NCBI GenBank assembly: GCA_030601755.1
Contig: JAUWBF010000004.1
Location: 1 to 64,000 of the forward strand
Direction of reading: 5' to 3'
Length of the DNA stretch: 64,000 bases
From: Verrucomicrobiota bacterium
Lineage (GTDB): Bacteria; Verrucomicrobiota; Verrucomicrobiia; Opitutales; Opitutaceae
In this document: positions 53,611-61,917 of the stretch, in pieces
How the letters are laid out: each line of letters begins with the position of its first letter
Position numbering within the stretch: position 1 is the first letter of the stretch
Translations under genes and position numbers: made by a program
Notes under the pieces: generated by a model
Databases searched by the model: none
The model's input: only the letters and a program-made list of their open reading frames with translations
What the model was told of the DNA's origin: nothing

Positions 53611-54976
53611 CGCTGAGCAGGGCATGTTTTACTCCGACCGGCAGCAGGCGGCGGCCTTCGGACGCGATGCGCATTTTTTCGAGCCACACCTCGAACTCGG
53701 GGGCGGGTTTCAGGCCGAGGACCTGGCGCAGGTAGTGGCTGTCGTGGAAGCTGGTGCTCTGGTAGCCGAGCATGATGTCGTCGGTGCCGGGGATACCCAT
53801 GATGAAGTTGCAGCCGGCGACACCGAGCAGCGTGAGCAGGTTGTCCATGTCGTCCTGGTCGGCCTCGGCGTGGTTGGTGTAGCACACGTCGACGCCCATC
53901 GGCAGGCCGAGGAGCTTGCCGCAGCAGTGGTCCTCGAGGCCGGCGCGGATGATCTGCTTGCCGTCATAAAGATACTCGGGGCCGATGAAGCCGACCACGG
54001 TGTTGACGAGCAGCGGCTTGAACGGACGCGCGACCGCGTAGGCGCGCACCTCGCAGGTCTGCTGGTCGAGACCGTGGTGCGCGCCGGCCGAGAGGCACGA
54101 GCCCTGGCCGGTCTCGAAATACATGACGTTGTCACCGACGGTGCCGCGCTTGAGCGACAACGCGGCCGCGCGGGCCACGGCGAGCAGATCGAGCTTGATG
54201 CCGAAGCTTTTGTTGGCGGCCTCGGTGCCGGCGATGGATTGAAAGACGAGATCGACCGGCGCGCCCCGCGCCATGCAATCGATCGCGGTGGTGACGTGCG
54301 CGAGGATGCAGGACTGCGTGGGGATCTCGTAACGGCGGACGAGCTCGTCGATCAACCGCAGCAACGTCTCCATGGCGGCGGCGCTGTCGGTGGCGGGGTT
54401 GATGCCGATGACCGCGTCGCCGCAACCGTAGAGCAACCCGTCGAGGATCGACGCGGCGATGCCCTGCGGATCGTCCGTCGGATGGTTCGGCTGCAGACGG
54501 ACGGAGAGGCGCCCCGGCAAACCGATGGTCGAGCGAAAGGCGGTGACGACGCGGCACTTCTTGCCCACGAGCACGAGGTCCTGGTTGCTCATGAGCTTCG
54601 ACACCGCGGCGACCATCTCGGACGTGAGTCCGGGCGAGAGCGCGGTCAGCACCTCGGCGTCGGTCTCGTAGCGCAGCAGCCAGTCGCGGAACTGCCCGAC
54701 CGTCAGACCGGCGACGGGCGCGAACGCGGCGCGGTCGTGCGTGTCGATGATCAGCCGCGTGATCTCGTCCTGCTCGTAAGGAATCAGCAGGTCCTCGAGG
54801 AAGCGCGTGAGCGGCACGTCGGCGAGGCAGAGCTGGGCGGCGACGCGTTCCTCGGCGGAAGCCGCGGCGACACCGGCGAGCACGTCGCCGGAGCGATGCG
54901 GCGTGGCCTTGGCCATGAGCTCCTTGAGCGTGGCGAAGGAGTGCCGGGTCTTGCCGATGGTCGTCGCGAAGCTCAT
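53594..54976 (-). CDS. eutB: Ethanolamine ammonia-lyase large subunit
   Basis: A 460-residue EutB protein with the TIM-barrel core; landmarks are LGLPGRLSVRLQPNHPTDDP-type IGLPGRLSVRLQPNHPTDDP, YGCGDAVIGINPATDS, FQSIAGTEAANKSFGIKLDL, MYFETGQGSCLSAGAHHGLD and CYTNHAEADQDDMDN. It is the first gene of the eut pair and probably the start of a transcript preceded by a large inverted repeat (54989-55116), so its promoter is unclear. No EutA reactivase or acetaldehyde dehydrogenase lies in the window. Confidence 0.97.
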   Translation of the reverse strand: MSFATTIGKTRHSFATLKELMAKATPHRSGDVLAGVAAASAEERVAAQLCLADVPLTRFLEDLLIPYEQDEITRLIIDTHDRAAFAPVAGLTVGQFRDWLLRYETDAEVLTALSPGLTSEMVAAVSKLMSNQDLVLVGKKCRVVTAFRSTIGLPGRLSVRLQPNHPTDDPQGIAASILDGLLYGCGDAVIGINPATDSAAAMETLLRLIDELVRRYEIPTQSCILAHVTTAIDCMARGAPVDLVFQSIAGTEAANKSFGIKLDLLAVARAAALSLKRGTVGDNVMYFETGQGSCLSAGAHHGLDQQTCEVRAYAVARPFKPLLVNTVVGFIGPEYLYDGKQIIRAGLEDHCCGKLLGLPMGVDVCYTNHAEADQDDMDNLLTLLGVAGCNFIMGIPGTDDIMLGYQSTSFHDSHYLRQVLGLKPAPEFEVWLEKMRIASEGRRLLPVGVKHALLSDGRFK

Positions 54977-54988
54977 GTGGACGGAGTC

Positions 54989-55116
54989 TTAACGCAAAGG
55001 CGCGAAGACGCAAAGATCTGAAGACCGTAGCGCAGGCTTCCAGCCTGCCGTCGAAATAGGAATGCAGGCTGGAAGCCTGCGCTACTCAACTTTGCGTCCT
55101 GGCGTCTTTGCGTTAA
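54989..55116. repeat. Nested REP-like inverted repeats
   Basis: Outer arms: 54989-55015 against 55090-55116 (TTAACGCAAAG-type ends). Inner arms: 55027-55048 and 55064-55085, a perfect 22-base complement, each containing a smaller GCAGGCT/AGCCTGC palindrome. The element lies between the kinase gene and eutB and could be a mobile palindromic unit or a transcript terminator. Confidence 0.8.
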
Positions 55117-55152
55117 AAATATGCGCATCGTCGAGGTGTTGTTGATCAGACC

Positions 55153-56181
55153 TCAGGCGAATTTTGCCAAGTAGTCGTCGGCGAGATTCAGCGTGTCGTC
55201 GGTGAATTGCGGGCCCATGGCCTGGGCCTGCGCGGTGTCGGCGTGCGAGCCGACCCATGCGACGAGCAGCAGGCGGCGCAGCATGATGAAGGTGGGGATC
55301 TCCGCGATCTCCTGCTTGGAGAGTTTGCGCAGGGCGGTGTAGCCGCGCAGCCACGCGTCGATGTAGGCCTGCAGGTCGGGATGCGTCTCGATGAAGCTGA
55401 GCGCGGCGGCGAGGTCGTAGATGAACCACGAGTGTCCGCAGTCGTCGAAGTCGATGACGGCAACCTGCCCCTCGTGCACGAGCAGGTTGGCGGCACGCAG
55501 GTCGGCGTGGATGAGGCCGAAGCGTTCGCGTCCGTAGCCGATGGCGTCGACGCGGCGGCGGATCACGGGGAGGAGCTTGGCGAGCTTGCGCTGTTTGGCG
55601 GGCGTCATGCCGAGGCCTTCCTGCCAGCGTCCCCAGTGGGGCTTGTCGCCGATCATGGTCTCGAAGTCCCAGCGTTCACGCAGCACGGGGTGCGGTGGCT
55701 TCCACGCGGCGGCGTGCAAGTGGAGACGCGCGGTCACGCCACCAAGCAGCTCGAAGGCCGCGAGGCGGTTGGTGTCGTCGGGTTCGGTGCCTTCGACAAA
55801 CGTCATGAGCACGCAGTGGCGCGGCTCGGGCACGGCGGGGTGCCAGACGTATTGAATGGCCTCGCCGTCGCGACCGGGCACGGGCTCGGCAATCACGATG
55901 GACGTGTCGCGCTTGAGCGCGTGCAACCAAGAGAGCTCGGTGAGGATGTTGATGCGCGGGTGGTAGCCGGGACGGTTGATGCGCAGCACGCGGCGCGGAC
56001 CCGAGGGCGGCGTGATCAGGTAGGTCGCGTTCTCCGAGTAGTTGAGCAGACGCACACCGGAGTCCGGCGACAGGTCGAAGAGCGGCAACGCCTGGCGGAC
56101 GAGTTTCTCGATGCGCGCCAGCTGCTGCTTGGTGGAGAGGGCGGCGAACGCGGCGGGGGTAATGGCGGCGACGGCGGACAT
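55153..56181 (-). CDS. APH-fold phosphotransferase (amino-alcohol kinase-like)
   Basis: A 342-residue aminoglycoside-phosphotransferase-fold kinase. Catalytic H225-A-D227 in GLIHADLRAANLLV with N232, and the metal D244 in VIDFDDCGHS; the nucleotide loop region is RVLRINRPGYHP. Relatives phosphorylate choline, ethanolamine, homoserine or hydroxylysine. The adjacent class III PLP enzyme resembles the ethanolamine-phosphate/hydroxylysine-phosphate phospho-lyases, which need such a kinase, so an amino-alcohol substrate is inferred. It lies 9 bases after the aminotransferase-like gene. Confidence 0.85.
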   Translation of the reverse strand: MSAVAAITPAAFAALSTKQQLARIEKLVRQALPLFDLSPDSGVRLLNYSENATYLITPPSGPRRVLRINRPGYHPRINILTELSWLHALKRDTSIVIAEPVPGRDGEAIQYVWHPAVPEPRHCVLMTFVEGTEPDDTNRLAAFELLGGVTARLHLHAAAWKPPHPVLRERWDFETMIGDKPHWGRWQEGLGMTPAKQRKLAKLLPVIRRRVDAIGYGRERFGLIHADLRAANLLVHEGQVAVIDFDDCGHSWFIYDLAAALSFIETHPDLQAYIDAWLRGYTALRKLSKQEIAEIPTFIMLRRLLLVAWVGSHADTAQAQAMGPQFTDDTLNLADDYLAKFA

Positions 56182-56190
56182 GACTCTGGC

Positions 56191-57465
56191 TTAAAAACTG
56201 GAGGCCGCGGCGGCGATGCCGTCGGCGGTGCGTTCGAGGATTTCGTCGCACTCGGCGGCGGTGAGCAGGAGGCCGGGCTTGAACTGCAGCACGCGCGGAT
56301 CGAGCTGCGAGAAGATCGCCCAGATGCCCTTGGCGTAGAGTTCACGCATGACGTGCTTGGCGCCCTCGGGGTGACCGTTGAACTCGAGCCCGAAGATCAC
56401 GCCGCGCTGGCGGATGCCGGTGAAGAAGCTGTGCTTCGTAATGATTTCTTCGAGACCGGCACGGAGCTTCACCGCGATACGGTCGACATTGGTGATGGTC
56501 TCGGGGCGCAGGGTGATTTCGAGCGTCTTGAGCGCGGCCACGCAACCGAGCTCGGAGCCACCGAAGGTCGAGATGTGGCCCCAGCCGTCTTCGTTGAGCC
56601 AGCCGCCGCCGGCCTCGTTGGTGATGACCGCGCCGATCGGATAGAGTCCCCCGGAGAGACCCTTTCCGGTGACGATGATATCGGGCTGCACGCCGTAGCT
56701 GGTGATGCCCCAGAGGTTGCCGGAGCCACAGCGCATGAGACCGGTCTGGACTTCGTCGGCGACGTAGAGGGAACCGTATTTCTCGCAGAGTTTTTTAACA
56801 CCTTGCAGGTAGCCCTCGGCCGGCAACGGAAAGCCGTAGGTCGCGGGGATGGTCTCCATGATGACGCAGGCGGCGTCGCCGGGAGACAGGGCGACCTCGA
56901 GCGCGGCCAGGTCATTGAAGGGGACCTTCACAAACTCATCGGGACGACCACCGCTCATGAACTGGTCGGCGTAGCGACCGTCGGCGGTGCCGAGCGCGAG
57001 ACCGGTGTGGCCGTGGTAGGCGCGGATGACGGAAACGATCTTCTTGCGCTTGGTCGCGTAGCGCGCGCACTTGAGGCCAATGTCGATGGCCTCGCCGCCG
57101 CCACTGGAGAATACCGCGTAGCGCATGTTAGGCGTCGCTGTTTGCACAAGCTTCTTGGCGAGCGCGGCGCGGCCGATGGCGGGGAAGTGATGGTTGCCTA
57201 CATCGAAGTGATCGAGGGCCTCCTTCAGCTCGGCGATGATCTCGGGGTTGCGGTGGCCGAGGTTGTAGGTGCCGCCGTTGAGATGCAGGTCGATCAGGCG
57301 ATGGCCCGACATGTCGTGCAGGAAGTAGCGCTCGCGTTTGCCGATGACGAGCGGCGTGCCTCGCGCGGCCCAGGCGTGGACCTTGTCGGGATTCCAGTAG
57401 GAGGCGCTGTCGGCGAGGACATCGGCCTTTGTTGCGTTAACGAGCGAATCGATGAGGGCGGACAT
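56191..57465 (-). CDS. Class III PLP enzyme (aminotransferase / phospho-lyase)
   Basis: A 424-residue fold-type I enzyme of aminotransferase class III: PLP Lys268 in IIVTGKGLSGG, D237 in VADEVQTG, and SSGGGEAIDIGLKCARYATK. The family includes omega-aminotransferases and the ethanolamine-phosphate phospho-lyases (AGXT2L1 type), which look alike by sequence. The neighbouring APH-fold kinase favours the lyase reading, in which phosphorylated amino-alcohol gives aldehyde, ammonia and phosphate. Start at ATG 57465; the frame is open further up into the next gene. Confidence 0.85.
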   Translation of the reverse strand: MSALIDSLVNATKADVLADSASYWNPDKVHAWAARGTPLVIGKRERYFLHDMSGHRLIDLHLNGGTYNLGHRNPEIIAELKEALDHFDVGNHHFPAIGRAALAKKLVQTATPNMRYAVFSSGGGEAIDIGLKCARYATKRKKIVSVIRAYHGHTGLALGTADGRYADQFMSGGRPDEFVKVPFNDLAALEVALSPGDAACVIMETIPATYGFPLPAEGYLQGVKKLCEKYGSLYVADEVQTGLMRCGSGNLWGITSYGVQPDIIVTGKGLSGGLYPIGAVITNEAGGGWLNEDGWGHISTFGGSELGCVAALKTLEITLRPETITNVDRIAVKLRAGLEEIITKHSFFTGIRQRGVIFGLEFNGHPEGAKHVMRELYAKGIWAIFSQLDPRVLQFKPGLLLTAAECDEILERTADGIAAAASSF

Positions 57466-57497
57466 AACAGTGACGGGGGTTTGAAAAAGGCGCGCGG

Positions 57498-58202
57498 TCA
57501 GGACGCGATGGCGGCGAGTGTCTCGTCGGCGGTCAGGACCTGACAGTAGATGTTGTTGATGATGGTGAGTTCCTGGCGGTGGAGATCGTCGGTGGCGGCG
57601 GCGCAGGCGTCGTCGACCACGATCACGTTGAAGCTTTCGTCGGCCAGGGAGCGCACGGTGCAGGCCACGCACTGGTCGGTGAAGATGCCAACGGCAACGA
57701 CGTTGCGGACGCGGAGGTTGTTGAGAATGAGGCGGAGGTTGGTGCCGGTGAGCGCGCTGTCGGTGGTCTTGGTGACGACGATCTCGTGCGGCAGCGGCGC
57801 GATCTGCTCCAACACCTGCGACTCGGGAGCGTGCAGCGGGAGGTTGATGTTGTTGAAGCCGGGACGCGCCTGACTGAGCGAGCGGTCGCGGCCGTCGGGC
57901 GTGAGGCTGGCGATGCGGGCGTAGATGACGTCGCTGCCGATCTCTCGGAAACGAGCGATGAGACGCTCGGTGGCGGGCAGCACGATGTTCTTCAGGCGCG
58001 AGCGAAACGGTGCCCAGCGTTCCCACTCGGCGACGTCAGAGGGCTTCGCATCCGTCGCCGGAGGAGGCGGCAGGTAGCAGGCCTGCAGGTCGATCACGAG
58101 GAGGGCGGTCTCCTTCGGATCGAGCACGATGTCGGGGAGCGAGTCCCCGTCCATGGTCTCGTAGTAGAAGGACCGATACGCGTTGCGCCAGCCGGTGCTC
58201 AT
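57498..58202 (-). CDS. Isochorismatase-like cysteine hydrolase
   Basis: A 234-residue hydrolase with the catalytic triad Asp38 (LLVIDLQACY), Lys145 (IVVTKTTDSAL) and Cys178 (FTDQCVACTVRS). Family members hydrolyse amides such as nicotinamide, carbamoyl-sarcosine or ureidoacrylate, or isochorismate. In the amino-alcohol context an amidase that frees an amine-containing substrate is possible. It lies 12 bases after the SDR gene and 32 before the PLP enzyme. Confidence 0.9.
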   Translation of the reverse strand: MSTGWRNAYRSFYYETMDGDSLPDIVLDPKETALLVIDLQACYLPPPPATDAKPSDVAEWERWAPFRSRLKNIVLPATERLIARFREIGSDVIYARIASLTPDGRDRSLSQARPGFNNINLPLHAPESQVLEQIAPLPHEIVVTKTTDSALTGTNLRLILNNLRVRNVVAVGIFTDQCVACTVRSLADESFNVIVVDDACAAATDDLHRQELTIINNIYCQVLTADETLAAIAS

Positions 58203-58214
58203 GATCGAACGTTC

Positions 58215-58991
58215 TCAGGCGGTGAGGGCTGCGGGCGACTCGGGCAGGATCTGGCCGCCGTCGACAGTGATGGTTTGGCCGGTGATGTAGCCGGCCTCGG
58301 CGGAGGCGAGGAAGGCGGCGGCGTGGCCGATGTCCTCGACGGTGCCGAGCTTGCCGAGCGGCACGCAGGCGGCGGTGGAGTTGATGTATTCCTCGCCCAT
58401 GCCGACGAGGGCTTCGGTGAGGATGTTTCCGGGCAACACGGCGTTGATGGTAATGCCGTCCTTGGCGAGCTCGATGGCGGCGGTGCGGATGAAGCCGAGT
58501 TGGGCGGCCTTGGTGGCGCCGTAGTGCGACCAGCCGGGGAAACCGGTGGTCGGGCCGGTGATGGACGAGGTGACGACGACGCGCGGCGCGGCGCTCTTCT
58601 TGAGCTCGGGCAACGCGGCCTGCACGCAGAGCATCATGCTGCGGACGTTGGTGACAAAGAGCCCGTCCCACGCCTCGTCGGTCATGTCGGCGAGCTTGCA
58701 GGCGGGGAAGGCGCCGGCGTTGGCGCACAGGACGTCGAGTCCGCCGTGGAGTTCGACGGCCTTGGCGACCATGGCGGCGACTTCGGCGCGGCTGGAGACG
58801 TCGGCTTTGAAGAAGGCGGCGGTGCCGCCGGCCGCGACGAGCTCGGCCACGGTGGCTTCGCCCTCGGCGGGTGTGCGGGCCACCACGAGGACCTTGGCGC
58901 CGTGCGACGCGAAGACGCGGGCGATGCCCTTGCCGATTCCCTTGCTGCCACCGGTGACGATGACGGACTTGTTTTTTAGCGATGCACTCAT
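58215..58991 (-). CDS. SDR-family oxidoreductase
   Basis: A 258-residue short-chain dehydrogenase: VIVTGGSKGIGKGIARVFAS, CANAG, catalytic Ser in VVTSSITG, YGATK, and C-terminal YITGQTITVDGGQILP. It probably reduces or oxidises a carbonyl/hydroxyl intermediate of the amino-alcohol pathway, for instance an aldehyde/alcohol or an amino-ketone. Directly upstream of the cysteine hydrolase and 28 bases after the transporter. Confidence 0.9.
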   Translation of the reverse strand: MSASLKNKSVIVTGGSKGIGKGIARVFASHGAKVLVVARTPAEGEATVAELVAAGGTAAFFKADVSSRAEVAAMVAKAVELHGGLDVLCANAGAFPACKLADMTDEAWDGLFVTNVRSMMLCVQAALPELKKSAAPRVVVTSSITGPTTGFPGWSHYGATKAAQLGFIRTAAIELAKDGITINAVLPGNILTEALVGMGEEYINSTAACVPLGKLGTVEDIGHAAAFLASAEAGYITGQTITVDGGQILPESPAALTA

Positions 58992-59019
58992 GTCAGGGTT
59001 TTATGGATACGTTCTCGGC

Positions 59020-59847
59020 TCAGTGTCCGCCGGCGGCCGCCGTGGCGCGGCGGGACTTGCGGGTGCTCCACTTGACGATGCCGAAGAGGACGAGCACGAG
59101 GATGATGGCGAAGAGGACGTTGAGCACGCCGACCGCCGGCACCATGGGCTGGTAGCCGCTGGTCATGCGGGCATAGAGCCACTCGGGCAGCGCGCTGTCG
59201 GCGCCGGTGGTGAATAGCGAGAGCGCGAAGTTGCCCCACGAGAGCAGCACGGCGAAACACGTCGCGCTGATCATACCGGGCAGCAGGAGCGGGATCGTGA
59301 TCTTGCGCAGGATTTGCCAGCGGGTCGCGCCCATGTCGCGCGCGGCTTCTTCGAGGGATTCGTCGAGACCGTAGGCCTGGATCGAAATGATCAGCGTGGT
59401 GATCGGCGCGATCCACACGGTGTGCGCGATGGCCGCGGTCCACCAGCTGGTCGTGACGTCGAGGAAGTTGAACCACATGAGCAGCGCGAGACCGAGGACC
59501 GACTGCGGGAAGAACAACGGCAGCAGCACGAGGCGCTGGAAGGTCTTGCGGCCTTTCCAACGGTAGCGGGCGTAGGCGAGCGCGGAGAAGAAGCCGATGG
59601 TGACCGACGCCAACGCGGTGACGACACCGATGCGCAGGCTGACGCTCACGAAGTCGTGCACCTGCGGCGAGGTGAGCGCGTCCTCATACCATTTGAAGGT
59701 GATCTGCTCCTGCGGATACGGGAACGAAAAGAAGCGGCGCTTGGAGAGGGAGGCGACGATGATGCAAAAGACCGGGAAGTAGAACACGAGCAGCACGAGG
59801 CCCGCGTAGAGGCTGAAACCGGCTTTCTGGGTGCGTGAGACGATCAT
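59020..59847 (-). CDS. ABC transporter permease (PotC-like)
   Basis: A 275-residue inner-membrane permease with six helices and the EAA loop LEEAARDMGATRWQILRKI. The sequence is of the PotC type (polyamine/iron family, BPD_transp_1). Downstream of the PotB-like gene by 9 bases. The substrate is inferred from context to be an amine or amino-alcohol compound. Confidence 0.9.
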   Translation of the reverse strand: MIVSRTQKAGFSLYAGLVLLVFYFPVFCIIVASLSKRRFFSFPYPQEQITFKWYEDALTSPQVHDFVSVSLRIGVVTALASVTIGFFSALAYARYRWKGRKTFQRLVLLPLFFPQSVLGLALLMWFNFLDVTTSWWTAAIAHTVWIAPITTLIISIQAYGLDESLEEAARDMGATRWQILRKITIPLLLPGMISATCFAVLLSWGNFALSLFTTGADSALPEWLYARMTSGYQPMVPAVGVLNVLFAIILVLVLFGIVKWSTRKSRRATAAAGGH

Positions 59848-59856
59848 GGCGGCGGT

Positions 59857-60744
59857 TTATTCGGAGGGCTTTTTGCCGAGCAGCTTCTCCAGGTCGAAGC
59901 GGGCGAGCGCGAGGAACACGACGATGGTGGTCAGCACGATGAAGAGCGTCGAAAGCGCCGAGCCGAGCGGCCAGTTTTGCGCGTAGGTGAACTCGGACTC
60001 GATGTCGGAGGCGATGGTGACGACCTTTTGTCCGCCGAGGATCTTGGCCTCGGAGATCGCGCCGACCGAAAGCACAAAGACCAGCAGCGAGCCGATCATG
60101 ACGCCCGGCATGGAGAGCGGCAGGTCGATCTTGCGAAACACCTGCCAGCGGCTCGCGCCGAGGTCGAAGGCGGCCTCGCGGACCTGGTCGGGCACCATGT
60201 TCACACCGAGCACCAGGGGGAAGAGCATGAACGGCAGGTAGACGTAGCACATGCCGAGCACGATCACCGGCACGTTGTAGAGCAGGGAGTCGATCTGCAG
60301 GCCGAACCACGTCTCGAGCAGGCCGCCGACGACGCCTTTTTTCATGAAGCCGATGACCCAGCCGAACAGTCGGATGTTTTCGGATACAAAGAGCGAGGTC
60401 GCGATCGCGTAGGTGATGAAGGCCGTGCCGCTGCGGAAGATCTTGGCCATGGCGAACGCCAGCGGATAACAGACCGCGAGCAGGATCACCACGGTGACCG
60501 CGGCGAGGCCGAGCGACCACATGATGGACTTGAAATAGGTCTGCTCAAAAATGGTGCGGTAGTTCTCCAGCGTGGGCGCCTGCAGCAGCTCGAAGGTTTT
60601 TGGCGGCATCAGGCCGAACCACACCACGCAGAGCAGCGGGGCGACGAAGCCGAAGAGCATGAGCAGCGCGAACGGAGAGGCGGACAACGCGCCCACGAGG
60701 CCGGGGCCGAAGCTGAATTTTTTCTTGGGCTGCTTGTCGCTCAT
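59857..60744 (-). CDS. ABC transporter permease (PotB-like)
   Basis: A 295-residue permease with about six membrane helices; the EAA loop is REAAFDLGASRWQVFRKIDL. PotB-type partner of the following permease. It overlaps the ATPase stop by ATGA, so all three core subunits are translated in a chain. Confidence 0.9.
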   Translation of the reverse strand: MSDKQPKKKFSFGPGLVGALSASPFALLMLFGFVAPLLCVVWFGLMPPKTFELLQAPTLENYRTIFEQTYFKSIMWSLGLAAVTVVILLAVCYPLAFAMAKIFRSGTAFITYAIATSLFVSENIRLFGWVIGFMKKGVVGGLLETWFGLQIDSLLYNVPVIVLGMCYVYLPFMLFPLVLGVNMVPDQVREAAFDLGASRWQVFRKIDLPLSMPGVMIGSLLVFVLSVGAISEAKILGGQKVVTIASDIESEFTYAQNWPLGSALSTLFIVLTTIVVFLALARFDLEKLLGKKPSE

Positions 60745-61811
60745 GACTCGAGGATCTGGCTGTCGGCGAGTTCCCAGCCGAGCAGGGCCTCGCCCGAGGC
60801 GCGCTCCTCGCGGAGGCGCTCGACGGTGAGGGTGCAGCCGGGGACGACCTCGACGTGATACTGGATGCGGGAGCCGAGTGAGAACTCGTTGAGAATCTTC
60901 ACGGGCACGGCGTTGCCGGCGGTCTCGCCCTCCTTGAGGAAGCGGAGCGACTCTGGGCGGATGAGGAGCTTGCGGGCGGCGCCGGGCTCAAGCGGCGCGG
61001 GCAGGTTGAGCGGGTAGGTCTTGCGGCCGGTGTCCCAGTTGGCGGTGGCGCCGCCGGCGGCGGTGATGTCGAGCAGGTTGACCTCGCCCATGAACTCGGC
61101 GACGAAGGCGTTTTTCGGCGCGGCGTAGATCTCGTCAGGACGGCCGATCTGCTCGATGACGCCGGCGCGGAGGATGGCGACGCGGTCGCTCATGACCATG
61201 GCCTCCTCCAGCGAATGGGTGACGTAGCAGAAGGTTTTTTTGGTGCTGCGCTGGATGTCCTTGAGCTCCTTCTGGAGCATTTTGCGCAGGCGGGCGTCGA
61301 GGGCGGAAAGCGGCTCGTCGAAGAAGAGGATGTCCGGGTCGTAGGCGAGCGCGCGGGCCAGGGCCACGCGCTGGCGCTCGCCGCCGGAACACTGGGTGAC
61401 GTTTTTGTTGTAGTAACGATTCGGGTCGAGATGGAGGAGCTTGAGCAGCTCCCAGGCGCGGGTGCGGCGCTCGCTTTCGCCTGCACCACGGATGGTCAGG
61501 GGGAACTCGACGTTCTTGCCCACGGTCATGTGCGGGAAGAGCGCGAGCGACTGGAAGACCATGCACGTAGGGCGCTTGTTGGGCGGCAGGTCGTTGACGG
61601 TTTGCCCTCGGATTTTCAGCGCGCCCTCGGTGGGTTTCTCCATGCCGACGAGCATGCGCAGGAGCGTGGTCTTGCCGCTGCCACTGGGGCCGACGAGGGT
61701 GAAAAATTCGCCGTCGGCGATCTGGAAGCTGACGTCGTTGACGGCGGTGAATTTGCCAAAGCGTTTGGTGACGCCGGCCACCTCGAGGATGGGTGCTGCG
61801 GATTCGTCCAT
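60741..61811 (-). CDS. ABC transporter ATPase (PotA-like)
   Basis: A 356-residue ATPase. Walker A VGPSGSGKTTLLRML, signature QCSGGERQRVALARAL, Walker B DILFFDEPLSALDARL, and the C-terminal TOBE-type domain (LLIRPESLRFLKEGE). Start at MDESAAPILEV, with a GTG or TTG alternative upstream. It couples ATP hydrolysis to import of the substrate bound by the PotD-like protein. Confidence 0.93.
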   Translation of the reverse strand: MDESAAPILEVAGVTKRFGKFTAVNDVSFQIADGEFFTLVGPSGSGKTTLLRMLVGMEKPTEGALKIRGQTVNDLPPNKRPTCMVFQSLALFPHMTVGKNVEFPLTIRGAGESERRTRAWELLKLLHLDPNRYYNKNVTQCSGGERQRVALARALAYDPDILFFDEPLSALDARLRKMLQKELKDIQRSTKKTFCYVTHSLEEAMVMSDRVAILRAGVIEQIGRPDEIYAAPKNAFVAEFMGEVNLLDITAAGGATANWDTGRKTYPLNLPAPLEPGAARKLLIRPESLRFLKEGETAGNAVPVKILNEFSLGSRIQYHVEVVPGCTLTVERLREERASGEALLGWELADSQILES

Positions 61812-61852
61812 TGGGTCCGTTGTGTCGATATGCGGGCGCAGGCAGGCAGTGG

Positions 61853-61883
61853 CCGCGGACCGGGCGCCCGGCACGGTCCGCGG
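61853..61883 (-). terminator. Strong GC hairpin between the binding-protein and ATPase genes
   Basis: CCGCGGACCG (61853-61862) pairs with CGGTCCGCGG (61874-61883) around an 11-base loop. It lies 34 bases after the PotD-like stop and 42 bases before the ATPase start. Without a T-run it is more likely an mRNA stabiliser that keeps the binding-protein message in excess than a full terminator. Confidence 0.6.
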
Positions 61884-61917
61884 ATTGACAAAAGCAGGCG
61901 TGATGCCGGCCGGAGGA

